Assembly (NCBI GenBank): GCA_009786045.1
Contig: WQTY01000102.1
Location: 1 to 7,358 of the forward strand
Origin: Pseudomonadota bacterium
GTDB taxonomy: Bacteria > Myxococcota_A > Bradymonadia > UBA4248
Length of the DNA: 7,358 bases
Direction of reading: 5' to 3'
In this document: positions 1 to 6,700 of the stretch, piece after piece
Position numbering within the stretch: the stretch's first letter is position 1
How the letters are laid out: every line of letters starts with the position of its first letter
Position numbers and translations under genes: made by a program
The notes under the pieces: model-generated
Told to the model about the DNA's origin: nothing
Databases searched by the model: none
Seen by the model: the letters and a program-made list of their open reading frames with translations, nothing else

Positions 1-3
1 CAT

Positions 4-40
4 AGCGGGGCCTCAATCGCCGGCCCCGCAACGCCCCGCT
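4..40. repeat. GC-rich hairpin at left edge
   Basis: AGCGGGGC at 4-11 can pair with GCCCCGCT at 33-40 (8 bp), or its inner GCGGGGC with GCCCCGC at 23-29. There is no T-run after it on either strand, so it is not a convincing intrinsic terminator. It directly abuts the B repeat that follows and may be part of a larger repeat unit cut by the window edge or the tail of an upstream gene's 3' region. Confidence 0.35.
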
Positions 41-84
41 GTCCCTCTCCGAGGGGGGATGTCGGCAAAGCCGACAGGGGAAGT
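41..84 (+). repeat. Palindromic repeat family B, copy 1
   Basis: A short repeat of about 44 bases with a perfect inner hairpin: TGTCGGC at 60-66 pairs with GCCGACA at 70-76 around an AAA loop, flanked by a C-rich left side and a G-rich right side that can form an outer stem. A second copy lies at 2521-2566 inside the korB-korC gene, with the same 18-base core (GATGTCGGCAAAGCCGACAG here) and the same outer pattern. Here it is intergenic, about 115 bases upstream of the lipoprotein gene. The near identity of the two copies suggests recent dispersal or sequence maintenance. Confidence 0.8.
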
Positions 85-128
85 GTGGATAAGCGACAGG
101 TCACCCACTGGGACATCACACAAAACAT

Positions 129-157
129 TTGTAATGCCATGGGTCGAGCAGTATTAT
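129..157 (+). promoter_or_regulatory. Candidate sigma70-type promoter for the lipoprotein gene
   Basis: TTGTAA at 129-134 (4 of 6 matches to TTGACA) and TATTAT at 152-157 (5 of 6 to TATAAT) are separated by the ideal 17 bases. A start near 164 would give a leader of about 37 bases before the ATG at 201. This is seen by eye only; the organism's sigma-factor preference is unknown. Confidence 0.4.
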
Positions 158-200
158 ATGCTCTGGATGGTTTTTTCTTCACCTTGCCAAGGCATACTCC

Positions 201-1358
201 ATGAATACCAAGTTCTCTCTGACCGCTCAATTTCACAGTCTTCTCTGCCTCTGCGCAGCCGCTTTGCTCTCGACGCTGCTCATCTGCTGCAACGACAACG
301 CACCCACGCACCAGGGCCAGCCCAACACACCAGAAGACAAGGACCCCAACGATAAAGATCCTAACGATAAAGATCCTAACGACAAGGATCCCAATGACAC
401 CTGCGACAGCAGATCCTCGGCCATTGAGTGGCATCCCTGTACGAACGCCGGCTCTCCTTCTACAACCAAAGAGCGCTGGAATCATACACGCAGCGCTATC
501 ATCGCTGCACTGGATGCCAAGCACCGTGGAATAGACACCATCGTGAACCCCGGTCAGGATCAGACGCTCATCGGCAAATTCGTCTATGGTCCCCTTGATA
601 AAGATCTGAAAAGGGAAAAGGTCGAGGTATGGATCGAGGTAGCATGCGGTAACTGGCAACTCTTCGGTAGTGCCAATACGACCGAGGATGGCGATCACCC
701 CGCTGTCGATGGCATCAAGGACGACGGCGGTCGCATCTTCTTCAGCATCCCTGCCGGGAAACGTCTGCCCATCGGCTCCTACCGCGTAAAAATGATTGTC
801 AAAGGCGACCTCACCGAGGCGAATTTCTGGCTACACGTCTGGGCACCCGGCACGCGCGTTGTCATCTCGGACATTGACGGTACCATCACCACCAGAGAAA
901 ACGACGGTGCCTGGACCATCTTCGATCCTGCATCGCCCACGCCGCGTGCAGGATCTGCCGCGACCTTCCATGCCTACGCAGCCAAGGGCTACCGCATTTT
1001 ATACGTCACAGCACGCCCCGAATTCGTACTCAATGGCACCCGCAAGTGGTTCGCAAACAACGGTTTCCCGCAAGGCATCTTCCATCTCTCGGAAAAGGAT
1101 ACCGGCGAGATTTTTGGCAGTGGCGCGCAGGCCTACAAGTCTGCCTACTTCAAGTGGCTTGCCCAGTCACGCGGCCTCGCCATTGAGTGGGTCTATGGCA
1201 ACAAGGAGAGTGATCTCGACGCCTACCTCTCTGCAGGCGTCCCGGCTGACCGCATCCGCCTCGTTGCAGGCGAATACGCGGGCGACCTTAAGGGCTCGAC
1301 GATGTTCAGCGATTACATCCCAGAAAGTGAACGCGTCGCCTGCCTGCCGCCGCTCTAG
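201..1358 (+). CDS. Probable lipoprotein with lipin-like (LNS2/HAD) phosphatase domain
   Basis: A 385-residue protein. Residues 1-30 form an export signal: short N-region with Lys4, hydrophobic stretch 14-28, then Cys29-Cys30. The candidate lipobox (LLIC or LICC) is not canonical because the -1 residue is Ile or Cys rather than Gly/Ala/Ser, so lipidation is likely but not certain. Residues 31-67 are a polar stalk with four DKDPN repeats. Residues about 125-215 look like a beta-rich accessory domain. Residues 218-365 carry HAD phosphatase motifs in lipin-like form: D224-I-D226-G-T228 (nucleophile and acid/base Asp), T270-A-R272 as motif II, K313 or K318 as motif III, and G333-N-K-E-S-D338 as motif IV, followed by an AGVPADRI stretch typical of LNS2 domains. 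Known eukaryotic lipins dephosphorylate phosphatidate to diacylglycerol with Mg2+. That this protein does so in the envelope is inference. The start at 201 is supported by the signal peptide; its ribosome site (AAGG at 189-192) is weak. It appears to be monocistronic. Confidence 0.8.
   Translation: MNTKFSLTAQFHSLLCLCAAALLSTLLICCNDNAPTHQGQPNTPEDKDPNDKDPNDKDPNDKDPNDTCDSRSSAIEWHPCTNAGSPSTTKERWNHTRSAIIAALDAKHRGIDTIVNPGQDQTLIGKFVYGPLDKDLKREKVEVWIEVACGNWQLFGSANTTEDGDHPAVDGIKDDGGRIFFSIPAGKRLPIGSYRVKMIVKGDLTEANFWLHVWAPGTRVVISDIDGTITTRENDGAWTIFDPASPTPRAGSAATFHAYAAKGYRILYVTARPEFVLNGTRKWFANNGFPQGIFHLSEKDTGEIFGSGAQAYKSAYFKWLAQSRGLAIEWVYGNKESDLDAYLSAGVPADRIRLVAGEYAGDLKGSTMFSDYIPESERVACLPPL
336..395 (+). 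repeat. Four tandem 15-base units encoding DKDPN
   Basis: Four in-frame 15-base units encode residues 46-65 as (Asp-Lys-Asp-Pro-Asn)x4. Units 2 and 3 are identical (GATAAAGATCCTAAC), while units 1 and 4 use different synonymous codons for the same residues. The pattern implies a recent duplication inside an older array kept for its protein sequence. The product is a charged, flexible stalk between the lipid anchor and the folded domains, as is common in surface lipoproteins. The array could vary in copy number between strains. Confidence 0.9.
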
Positions 1359-1360
1359 CG

Positions 1361-1455
1361 CATTTTCTTTTTGTGGGGGAACAAGTTCCCCCACACCCCC
1401 TGCAATGCTACGCATTGCTTGTGGGGTGGAGTAGCAAACCACATGCTTCGTGTTT
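1361..1455 (+). repeat. Palindromic repeat family A, copy A1
   Basis: A T-rich lead (1364-1372) runs into a perfect 11-bp stem, TGTGGGGGAAC at 1372-1382 with GTTCCCCCACA at 1385-1395 and a 2-base loop. CCCCT follows, then a second stem, GCAATGC at 1402-1408 with GCATTGC at 1412-1418, and a tail with GTAGCAAA at 1431-1438, a diverged form of the GTGGCAAC seen in the other copies. It begins a few bases after the lipoprotein stop codon. The T-run precedes rather than follows the strong stem, so on neither strand does it look like a standard rho-independent terminator. Confidence 0.85.
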
Positions 1456-1592
1456 TGCGAAAAAAATCAAACGCATATTAAGCGTTTATGCCACATCTAA
1501 GCCAATAAATGTCTGATTGTGGTTATTCCTGTCGATGACAAAAACGCCTCCAAAGCTTTGTCAAAGAATGCCTTTGGTTCCGAAGGTCACCT
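1456..1592. other. Intergenic stretch, only small palindromes
   Basis: No gene is supported here. Small inverted repeats are present: AAACGC at 1469-1474 with GCGTTT at 1482-1487, and the 10-base palindrome CAAAGCTTTG near 1553-1562. None has the T-tract of an intrinsic terminator. The right part may belong to the compound palindromic element that follows. Confidence 0.5.
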
Positions 1593-1725
1593 CTGATGTC
1601 AGCGACCCCGACATGGATGTCGGGGCGCCTCGGAGCGACGACATGGATGTCGTCTCGACGAGGCAAAAGCGCGCGGGGGGCTCGCCAAGGGGGGCGTTCG
1701 CGCTACAACGCCCCCCTGGCAACGA
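1593..1725. repeat. Compound palindromic element with three hairpins
   Basis: Three stems lie in series. CCCCGACA at 1606-1613 pairs with TGTCGGGG at 1618-1625 around TGGA. GACGACA at 1637-1643 pairs with TGTCGTC at 1648-1654 around the same TGGA loop, and this stem extends outward to GCCTCG (1627-1632) with CGAGGC (1659-1664). Finally GGGGGGCGTT at 1689-1698 pairs with AACGCCCCCC at 1707-1716, extendable by GCCA/TGGC. The first two are sister hairpins sharing the core GACATGGATGTC. It lies 61 bases or more past the end of korB-korC; the third hairpin could stall transcription from that gene, but no T-run follows. No second copy is in this window, so calling it a dispersed repeat is inference. 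Confidence 0.6.
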
Positions 1726-1785
1726 GTATCGACAAGAGGTACAAATCTGATGAGTCATTGAATGTTCCAAGGACGACGAGATTTC

Positions 1786-3339
1786 CTACCCAACCAGATC
1801 AACGATCTCCGAAACCTCCTCGCCAATAACATCAGACATGGCCTCAACCAGCGCCTCACGGCTGCTGACAATGCCCATCGCCATCAAACCCGCCGCAAGC
1901 ATCGCCATATTTGCTGCTCGGCCTCTACCCAGGCTGTCACACAGATGCGTTGCCCTTACGCCCAAAAGCGCCACATCCTCTCGCACACACCCAGGCACAA
2001 CGGCCAAATCTTCATCATAAACAAGCATGCCGCCTGGCGCCAGACACCCAAGAAAAGTGTCAAAAGAAGGCTGATTCATCGCAAAAACAAGATCGGGCGC
2101 AGTCACCATCGGATCGGCAATAGGTTCTGAGCCAATCCTGATGTGACAATGCGCAAACCCGCCGCGTATCTCTGGCCCATACGAAGGCAGCCACGACACC
2201 TCTAACCCGGAAACCAATGCCAAATGTGCCAGAACCCGCCCAAGCGTCAAAACCCCCTGCCCGCCAAAACCACCTGCCACAACATTGAGTGTGTTTTTAT
2301 TTCTGTGGGGGAGCTTGCTCCCCCACACCCCCTGCAATGCTGTGCATTGCTTGTGAGTGGAGTGGCAACATTCCTCGTTCATGGCTTCATTCTTTATCAA
2401 CGCGAACAAGAGCGAAGACAGCCTCAGCGGCGGCTCAGCCCTCACCTCCGCACGCACACTGCCACAATGCCGCGCTAAATCCGCAATTGTTGCCAGCACA
2501 CGTTCTGCATCATATTTCGTTGTCCCCCTCCCCAAGGGGGATGTCGGCAAAGCCGACAGGGGGAGTTCACTGGCTAGATTGTGCACAACGCCATTGTCGC
2601 GAAAAATACCAAGCGGATAAGCTTCGGCCATAACCTCAGAAACATACTCGCGCGCTTCTTTTGGCGAAAAACGCCAATTCGAAGGACAAGGCGACAACAC
2701 CTCCACAAAACTATACCCAAGCCCAAGATGCTGCCGCTCAATCGCCCGGCGGATCACGCGTTCTGCCTCCATCAGCTGCTTATCGCTGCCAATGGCAACG
2801 CGGGCAATAAAAGAAGGCCCCTCCAATGCCATCATCAGCTCACACATGCGTATTGGGGCGCCGTGATCAGCCAGACAACGCCCTTCCAGCGACGTCGATG
2901 TTGGCTGACCAGGCAATGTCGTGGGCGACATCTGCCCCCCCGTCATCCCAAAGTTCCCGTTATTCACACAAAAAACCGTCAAATTCTCACTGCGATTGGC
3001 ACAATGGATGGCTTCGGCAAGTCCTATCGAAGCCATATCCCCGTCCCCCTGGGACACGATCACCAGCGCTTCGGGATGCAGGCGCTTTACGGCTGCCGCC
3101 ACCGCTGGGGCACGGCCATGCGGCGCCAAAATATGCGCCATTGACAAGTAGGCATCCGTCAACCCACCGCACCCAACCGGCGAAACCCAAATCGTTTTCG
3201 ACGCCACCCCCAGCGAAACCAACGCCAAATCCACAAATTTGAGCAAATTGCCATGCCCGCAGCCAGGACAAAAATGCGTCTGCATCGCATCCGAAGCACG
3301 CCGATAATGGGTAAAAAATGAACTTCCCGCCTGGAGCAT
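1786..3339 (-). CDS. 2-oxoacid:ferredoxin oxidoreductase, fused beta and gamma subunits (KorB-KorC type)
   Basis: One 517-residue polypeptide for two normally separate subunits of an enzyme that oxidatively decarboxylates a 2-oxoacid (2-oxoglutarate or a branched-chain oxoacid) to its acyl-CoA while reducing ferredoxin, in the cytoplasm. Residues about 20-250 are the beta subunit: C24-P-G-C27, C57 and C218 (in SPCPSNW) fit the four [4Fe-4S] ligands, and G98-D-G-D101 with N126-N127 is the thiamine pyrophosphate and Mg2+ motif. The GMTGGQMSPTT stretch (131-141) is typical of KorB. Residues about 351-517 are the gamma subunit, with G357-F-G-G-Q-G362 and SYGPEIRGG at 386-394. Two repeat elements lie in frame between them: B at residues about 258-273 and A at about 319-349. 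The start is supported by GGAGG six bases upstream. An internal ATG at 2382 could start a separate gamma subunit but lacks a good ribosome site. The alpha subunit, needed for activity in this family, is not adjacent. Exact substrate cannot be told from the sequence. Confidence 0.88.
   Translation of the reverse strand: MLQAGSSFFTHYRRASDAMQTHFCPGCGHGNLLKFVDLALVSLGVASKTIWVSPVGCGGLTDAYLSMAHILAPHGRAPAVAAAVKRLHPEALVIVSQGDGDMASIGLAEAIHCANRSENLTVFCVNNGNFGMTGGQMSPTTLPGQPTSTSLEGRCLADHGAPIRMCELMMALEGPSFIARVAIGSDKQLMEAERVIRRAIERQHLGLGYSFVEVLSPCPSNWRFSPKEAREYVSEVMAEAYPLGIFRDNGVVHNLASELPLSALPTSPLGRGTTKYDAERVLATIADLARHCGSVRAEVRAEPPLRLSSLLFALIKNEAMNEECCHSTHKQCTALQGVWGSKLPHRNKNTLNVVAGGFGGQGVLTLGRVLAHLALVSGLEVSWLPSYGPEIRGGFAHCHIRIGSEPIADPMVTAPDLVFAMNQPSFDTFLGCLAPGGMLVYDEDLAVVPGCVREDVALLGVRATHLCDSLGRGRAANMAMLAAGLMAMGIVSSREALVEAMSDVIGEEVSEIVDLVG
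2292..2385 (+). repeat. Palindromic repeat A, copy A2, inside korB-korC
   Basis: The T-rich lead at 2294-2302 is followed by TGTGGGGGAGC at 2304-2314 pairing with GCTCCCCCACA at 2317-2327, then GCAATGC at 2334-2340 with GCATTGC at 2344-2350, and the tail GTGGCAAC at 2362-2369. Similarity to copy A4 continues through TCGTTYATGGC, ending near 2385. Read on the minus strand it is open in the gene's frame and encodes residues about 319-349, including the stretch CTALQGVWGSKLPHRNK. It sits between the beta domain and the GGFGGQG start of the gamma domain, where a stop and start codon would be expected. Confidence 0.88.
2521..2566 (+). repeat. Palindromic repeat family B, copy 2, inside korB-korC
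   Basis: TGTCGGC at 2542-2548 pairs with GCCGACA at 2552-2558, and TCCCCCT at 2523-2529 with AGGGGGA at 2558-2564 gives an alternative outer stem. The core is identical to copy 1 at 41-84. On the minus strand it encodes residues 258-272, ELPLSALPTSPLGRG, just after the expected end of the beta-subunit fold (PLGIFRDN at 242-249). The reading frame is kept through it. Confidence 0.85.
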
Positions 3340-3345
3340 GTTTAA

Positions 3346-3350
3346 CCTCC
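3346..3350 (-). promoter_or_regulatory. Ribosome binding site of korB-korC
   Basis: On the minus strand GGAGG lies six bases before the ATG at 3339-3337, a near-ideal Shine-Dalgarno. It decides the start in favour of this ATG over Met19, which is closer to the first conserved Cys. Repeat copy A3 begins only about four bases further upstream, so its strong hairpin would be close to the ribosome site in the leader. Confidence 0.75.
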
Positions 3351-3353
3351 ATT

Positions 3354-3446
3354 ATTTCTTTTTGTGGGGGAACTCGTTCCCCCACACCCCCTGCGATACT
3401 TCGTATCGCTTTGGATGAAGGAAAAAATGTCATTGTTTGTGGCAAC
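3354..3446 (+). repeat. Palindromic repeat family A, copy A3
   Basis: A T-rich lead (3354-3363) runs into TGTGGGGGAAC at 3363-3373, which pairs with GTTCCCCCACA at 3376-3386. The second stem is GCGATAC at 3393-3399 with GTATCGC at 3403-3409: compared with GCAATGC/GCATTGC in the other copies, two base pairs have changed on both arms. GTGGCAAC recurs at 3439-3446, but 29 bases from the second stem instead of 11-12, so the tail is diverged or carries a small insertion. It lies in the 5' leader of korB-korC. Confidence 0.85.
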
Positions 3447-3620
3447 GCACTTCGCCTTGCAAACAGAAAAATCGCTGTATTGTGGTGTGTTTAACATGTT
3501 TAGTGGCTATCGGCGCGTATCGACCGACAGGGAGATAGCGACGAGGCGCGGTGTATTGAGCAGCAGCGAAATAGCCGCGCCAACAAAAAAACAGCTTTTG
3601 CTCACAATGCAAGGCATGCG
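3447..3620. other. Non-coding spacer between two facing A repeats
   Basis: No supported gene. The open frames across it read into the repeats and have no recognisable product. It contains dispersed inverted segments, for example GGCGCGG at 3545-3551 with CCGCGCC at 3575-3581, and GGCTAT near 3513 with ATAGCC at 3571-3576. A structured RNA is possible but no known family is recognised, and no good promoter was found. Confidence 0.45.
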
Positions 3621-3712
3621 GCCATAAACGACACATGTTGCCACCTTACCCACAAGCAATGCGCAGCATTGCAGGGGGTGTGGGGGAGCAATGCTCCCCC
3701 ACAAAAAAGAAA
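3621..3712 (-). repeat. Palindromic repeat family A, copy A4 (inverted)
   Basis: On the minus strand, a T-rich run from the nrdJ stop (3727 down to 3704) leads into a stem formed by 3693-3703 and 3679-3689 (11 bp, arms TGTGGGGGAGC and GCTCCCCCACA). The second stem uses 3666-3672 with 3656-3662 (GCAATGC/GCATTGC), and the tail GTGGCAAC lies at 3644-3637. The tail matches copy A2 as far as TCGTTTATGGC at about 3621. It sits just after nrdJ in the same relation to the gene as A1 has to the lipoprotein gene. The T-run comes before the stem, so a standard terminator is not indicated. Confidence 0.85.
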
Positions 3713-3727
3713 ATAAAAAATAAAAAA

Positions 3728-6700
3728 CTAACTACACCCACTCGTAGCGCCGCAGCTGTCGCATTTTGAGCATGTGCCGTTTCGCAGCATTGTAAAGTGG
3801 CCGCATTCTGGGCAGGGATCGCCTTCGTAGCCTTTCAGGCGTGCTATCTGGCGCGCATCTCTGGTGCCTGAGGCATGCGCGTGTGCGGCGGCGGGGTGAG
3901 GAGAAGGAATATGCGCTGCTCTGCGGCCATCGAAGCCGGGCAAATACGGCACATTAAACTCACTGTTTGGCGCCTCTTCCTGACTAAGCTCATCCGGGTT
4001 GACATGTACCAGCTCGCGCCTGCCAAGATAGGTAATGCCGAGCTCCCTGAAGATGTAGTCGATAATCGAGGTCGCAAGCTTAATCGTCGAGTGCCCCTGC
4101 ACGGGCCCCGATGGATCAAAACGCGTAAACACAAAGGCATCGACATATTCCTCCAGCGGCACGCCGTGCTGCAAACCGAGGCTGACGGCAATCGCAAAAC
4201 AGTTCATGAGACTGCGAAACGCTGCCCCCTCCTTGTGCATGTCGATAAAAATTTCACCCAGCGAACCATCCGCATACTCGCCGGTTCTCAGGTAAATATT
4301 ATTGTTCCCAATCGACGCCTTCTGTGTGTAACCGCTGCGGCGCGACGGCAGTTTGTGGCGTCCTTGCGTCGGCGAAGCTATTTTTTCCGTCGAAACTGCT
4401 TTGCTCTCGCTACTCTCCGAACCATCGCCAGAATCCAGCGCAAAGATTTTTCGCGAATTCAATGGCTGCGACAGCTTCGATCCATCCCGGTACACGGCGA
4501 TTGCCTTCAGGCCGTGCCTGTAGGCAGCATAATGCACGCGCTCAATGTCCGAAAGGGTCGCATCATCGGGAAAGTTGATCGTCTTCGAAATGGCCCCGGA
4601 CACAAAAGGCTGAATCGCTGCCATCATCATGACATGCGCCATGGGAGGAATGTAGCGCGCGCCCCTCTCACCGCAGCGATTGGCACAGTCGAAGATGGGC
4701 AAATCCTCCGAGCGAAGATGCGGTGCCCCCTCAATGGTCATCGTACCCAGCGCATACAGGTTCGCTGCCTCAATATTCGCCGGCGTAAAACCAAGATGCG
4801 AAAGAAGATCAAACCCCGGACGGGACACCATTTCCTCCGAAATCTTTAGCCGATCCCGGCAAAACTCCTGCCCAAGTACATAGGGGGACACCACCGAACG
4901 AATGTCAAACGCACCCGCCATGCTGCGTTCTATCGTCAAAAGGGCCGTCTCATCAAATCCAAGTGCACGCAATGTGCCATGGTTGACATAGGGCGACTCT
5001 GCCAGAGACCCGTGCCCAAGAATATAGCGGGTAATATCGGCAACCTGTGCCTCCGAGTATCCGCGCTGGCGCAATGCAGGCGCAATCGCCGTATTGATGA
5101 TCCGAAAATAACCGCCGCCTACAAGCTTCTTGAACTTAACAAGCGCAAAATCGGGCTCGACCCCCGTCGTGTCACAATCCATCAGAAGACCGATGGTGCC
5201 GGTCGGGGCAATACACGTCACCTGTGCATTGCGAAAACCAGTTTTGGCACCTTCTTCCAAGACCTCATCCCAAACCTGTTGCGTCAGCTGCAAAAGCGAC
5301 CTGCTGAATGCGCTCTCGGGCGGCAGCGAGGGCTGTACACTCAGCTGCTCATAGGTCTCTTTAGGGGCAAAATGTGCCGCACGGCGGTGATTGCGGATGA
5401 CCCGAAGCATGTCATTGGCGTTGTCTGCATAGCCCTCAAACGTCCCGAGTTTCTGCGCCAAATCGATACTGGTGCGATACGACACGGCCGTCGTCAGACT
5501 CGAAATGACCGCCCCCATGGCGCGCGCCTCTTTCGAATCGTAAGCATAGCCACAGCGCATCACCAGCGACCCAAGATTGGCAAAACCCAGACCAAGCGGC
5601 CTGAAATCAAAACTCCGGCGCGCAATTTTTGCACTCGGATACTGCGCCATCGTCACCGTGATATCCAGCGCCACCGTCAGCAAACGCACCGCTGCCATGT
5701 AGCGCTGTGCATCAAATGCCCCATCCTCTCCGAGAAATTTTACCAGATTCAATGAGGCCAGGTTACACGCCGAGTCATCCAAAAACATGAATTCCGAGCA
5801 CGGATTGCTCGCTCGAATCGGCCCCGACTTCGGGCATGTGTGCCAGTCGTTGATCGTCGTGTCAAACTGAAGGCCAGGATCCGCACAGGCCCAGGCATTA
5901 TAGGCAATATCGTCCCACAGCGCACGCGCAGGAATCGTCTTGCAGACGCCATGATCCGTCCGTCGGCGCAGCCGCCACGCCTCATCCGAAGTGACTGCCT
6001 CCATAAACTGAGCACTCAAACGCACCGAGTTATTCGCATTCTGGCCGCTCACGCTCCGATAAGCGCTTCCTTCCCAGCCAGCATCAAAAATCGCGAGTTC
6101 GGGCTGCGACACCCCAGATTTCAGCGCCAAAAGTGTACGATACAGCAAAGCCTCGGGAATGTGCGCCCCAATCGCCTCGCCCAGCGTCTTGCGAAGCGCC
6201 GCATTCTTCACCGGATCTGCCGCTGCCTCTCCAAGAGCTGCCGCCGCGCCCTCGACATCCGCCTTCATCCGCGCCACAAAGTGATGCGTCGCATGCGATC
6301 CCGCCACCAGCGCCGCCGCCTTCTCTTCCTCTGTGCGCTTCCAATTGACAAACGTCTCAATATCCGGGTGATCGGCATCCAGACACACCATCTTCGCCGC
6401 GCGCCGCGTCGTTCCCCCAGACTTAATTGCGCCCGCCGACACATCGCCTATCTGCAAAAAACTCATCAACCCCGATGATTTGCCGCCACACGAAAGCGAC
6501 TCGCCCTCCGCACGAAGCGCCGAGAAATTCGTCCCCGTCCCCGACCCAAACTTAAACAGCCGGGCCTCCTTTGCCCACAAATCCATGATGCCATCCGCGC
6601 CGCAGAGATCATCCTCCACTGACTGGATAAAACACGCATGCGCCTGCGGATAAACATAAGGATCATCGACTTCGACACACAGCTTCGTCACCGGATCCAC

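Noticed and set aside
41..84. Repeat B copy as a CRISPR repeat or attachment site
   Set aside because: Only two copies, far apart, no spacer array, no cas or integrase gene in the window.
1361..1420. A1 as a rho-independent terminator for the lipoprotein gene
   Set aside because: The strong stem is right, but the T-run comes before it on the + strand and reads as A-run after it on the - strand. C-rich sequence follows the stem.
796..1434. Open frame of 212 codons overlapping the lipoprotein gene
   Set aside because: Ser/Arg/Ala/Pro-rich shadow frame running into repeat A1; the phosphatase motifs are in the other frame.
2289..2400. Sequencing or assembly error joining korB and korC
   Set aside because: The frame is continuous over about 1.5 kb with both repeats in frame, and the junction has a whole repeat unit rather than a single-base slip. 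It cannot be fully excluded without reads, since repeats can cause misassembly.
2987..3445. Minus-strand open frame of 152 codons beginning in repeat A3
   Set aside because: It overlaps the beta subunit in another frame and has no domain; its first residues are translated repeat.
3679..3727. A4 as the intrinsic terminator of nrdJ
   Set aside because: On the minus strand the T-rich run lies between the stop codon and the stem, not after the stem.
3875..4849. Long open frame of 324 codons on the + strand opposite nrdJ
   Set aside because: It is antisense to a fully convincing nrdJ, is very rich in Arg/His/Cys in a mirror pattern, and has no recognisable domain.
4979..5755. Open frame of 258 codons on the + strand opposite nrdJ
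   Set aside because: Shadow of the nrdJ frame, with no ribosome site or domain.
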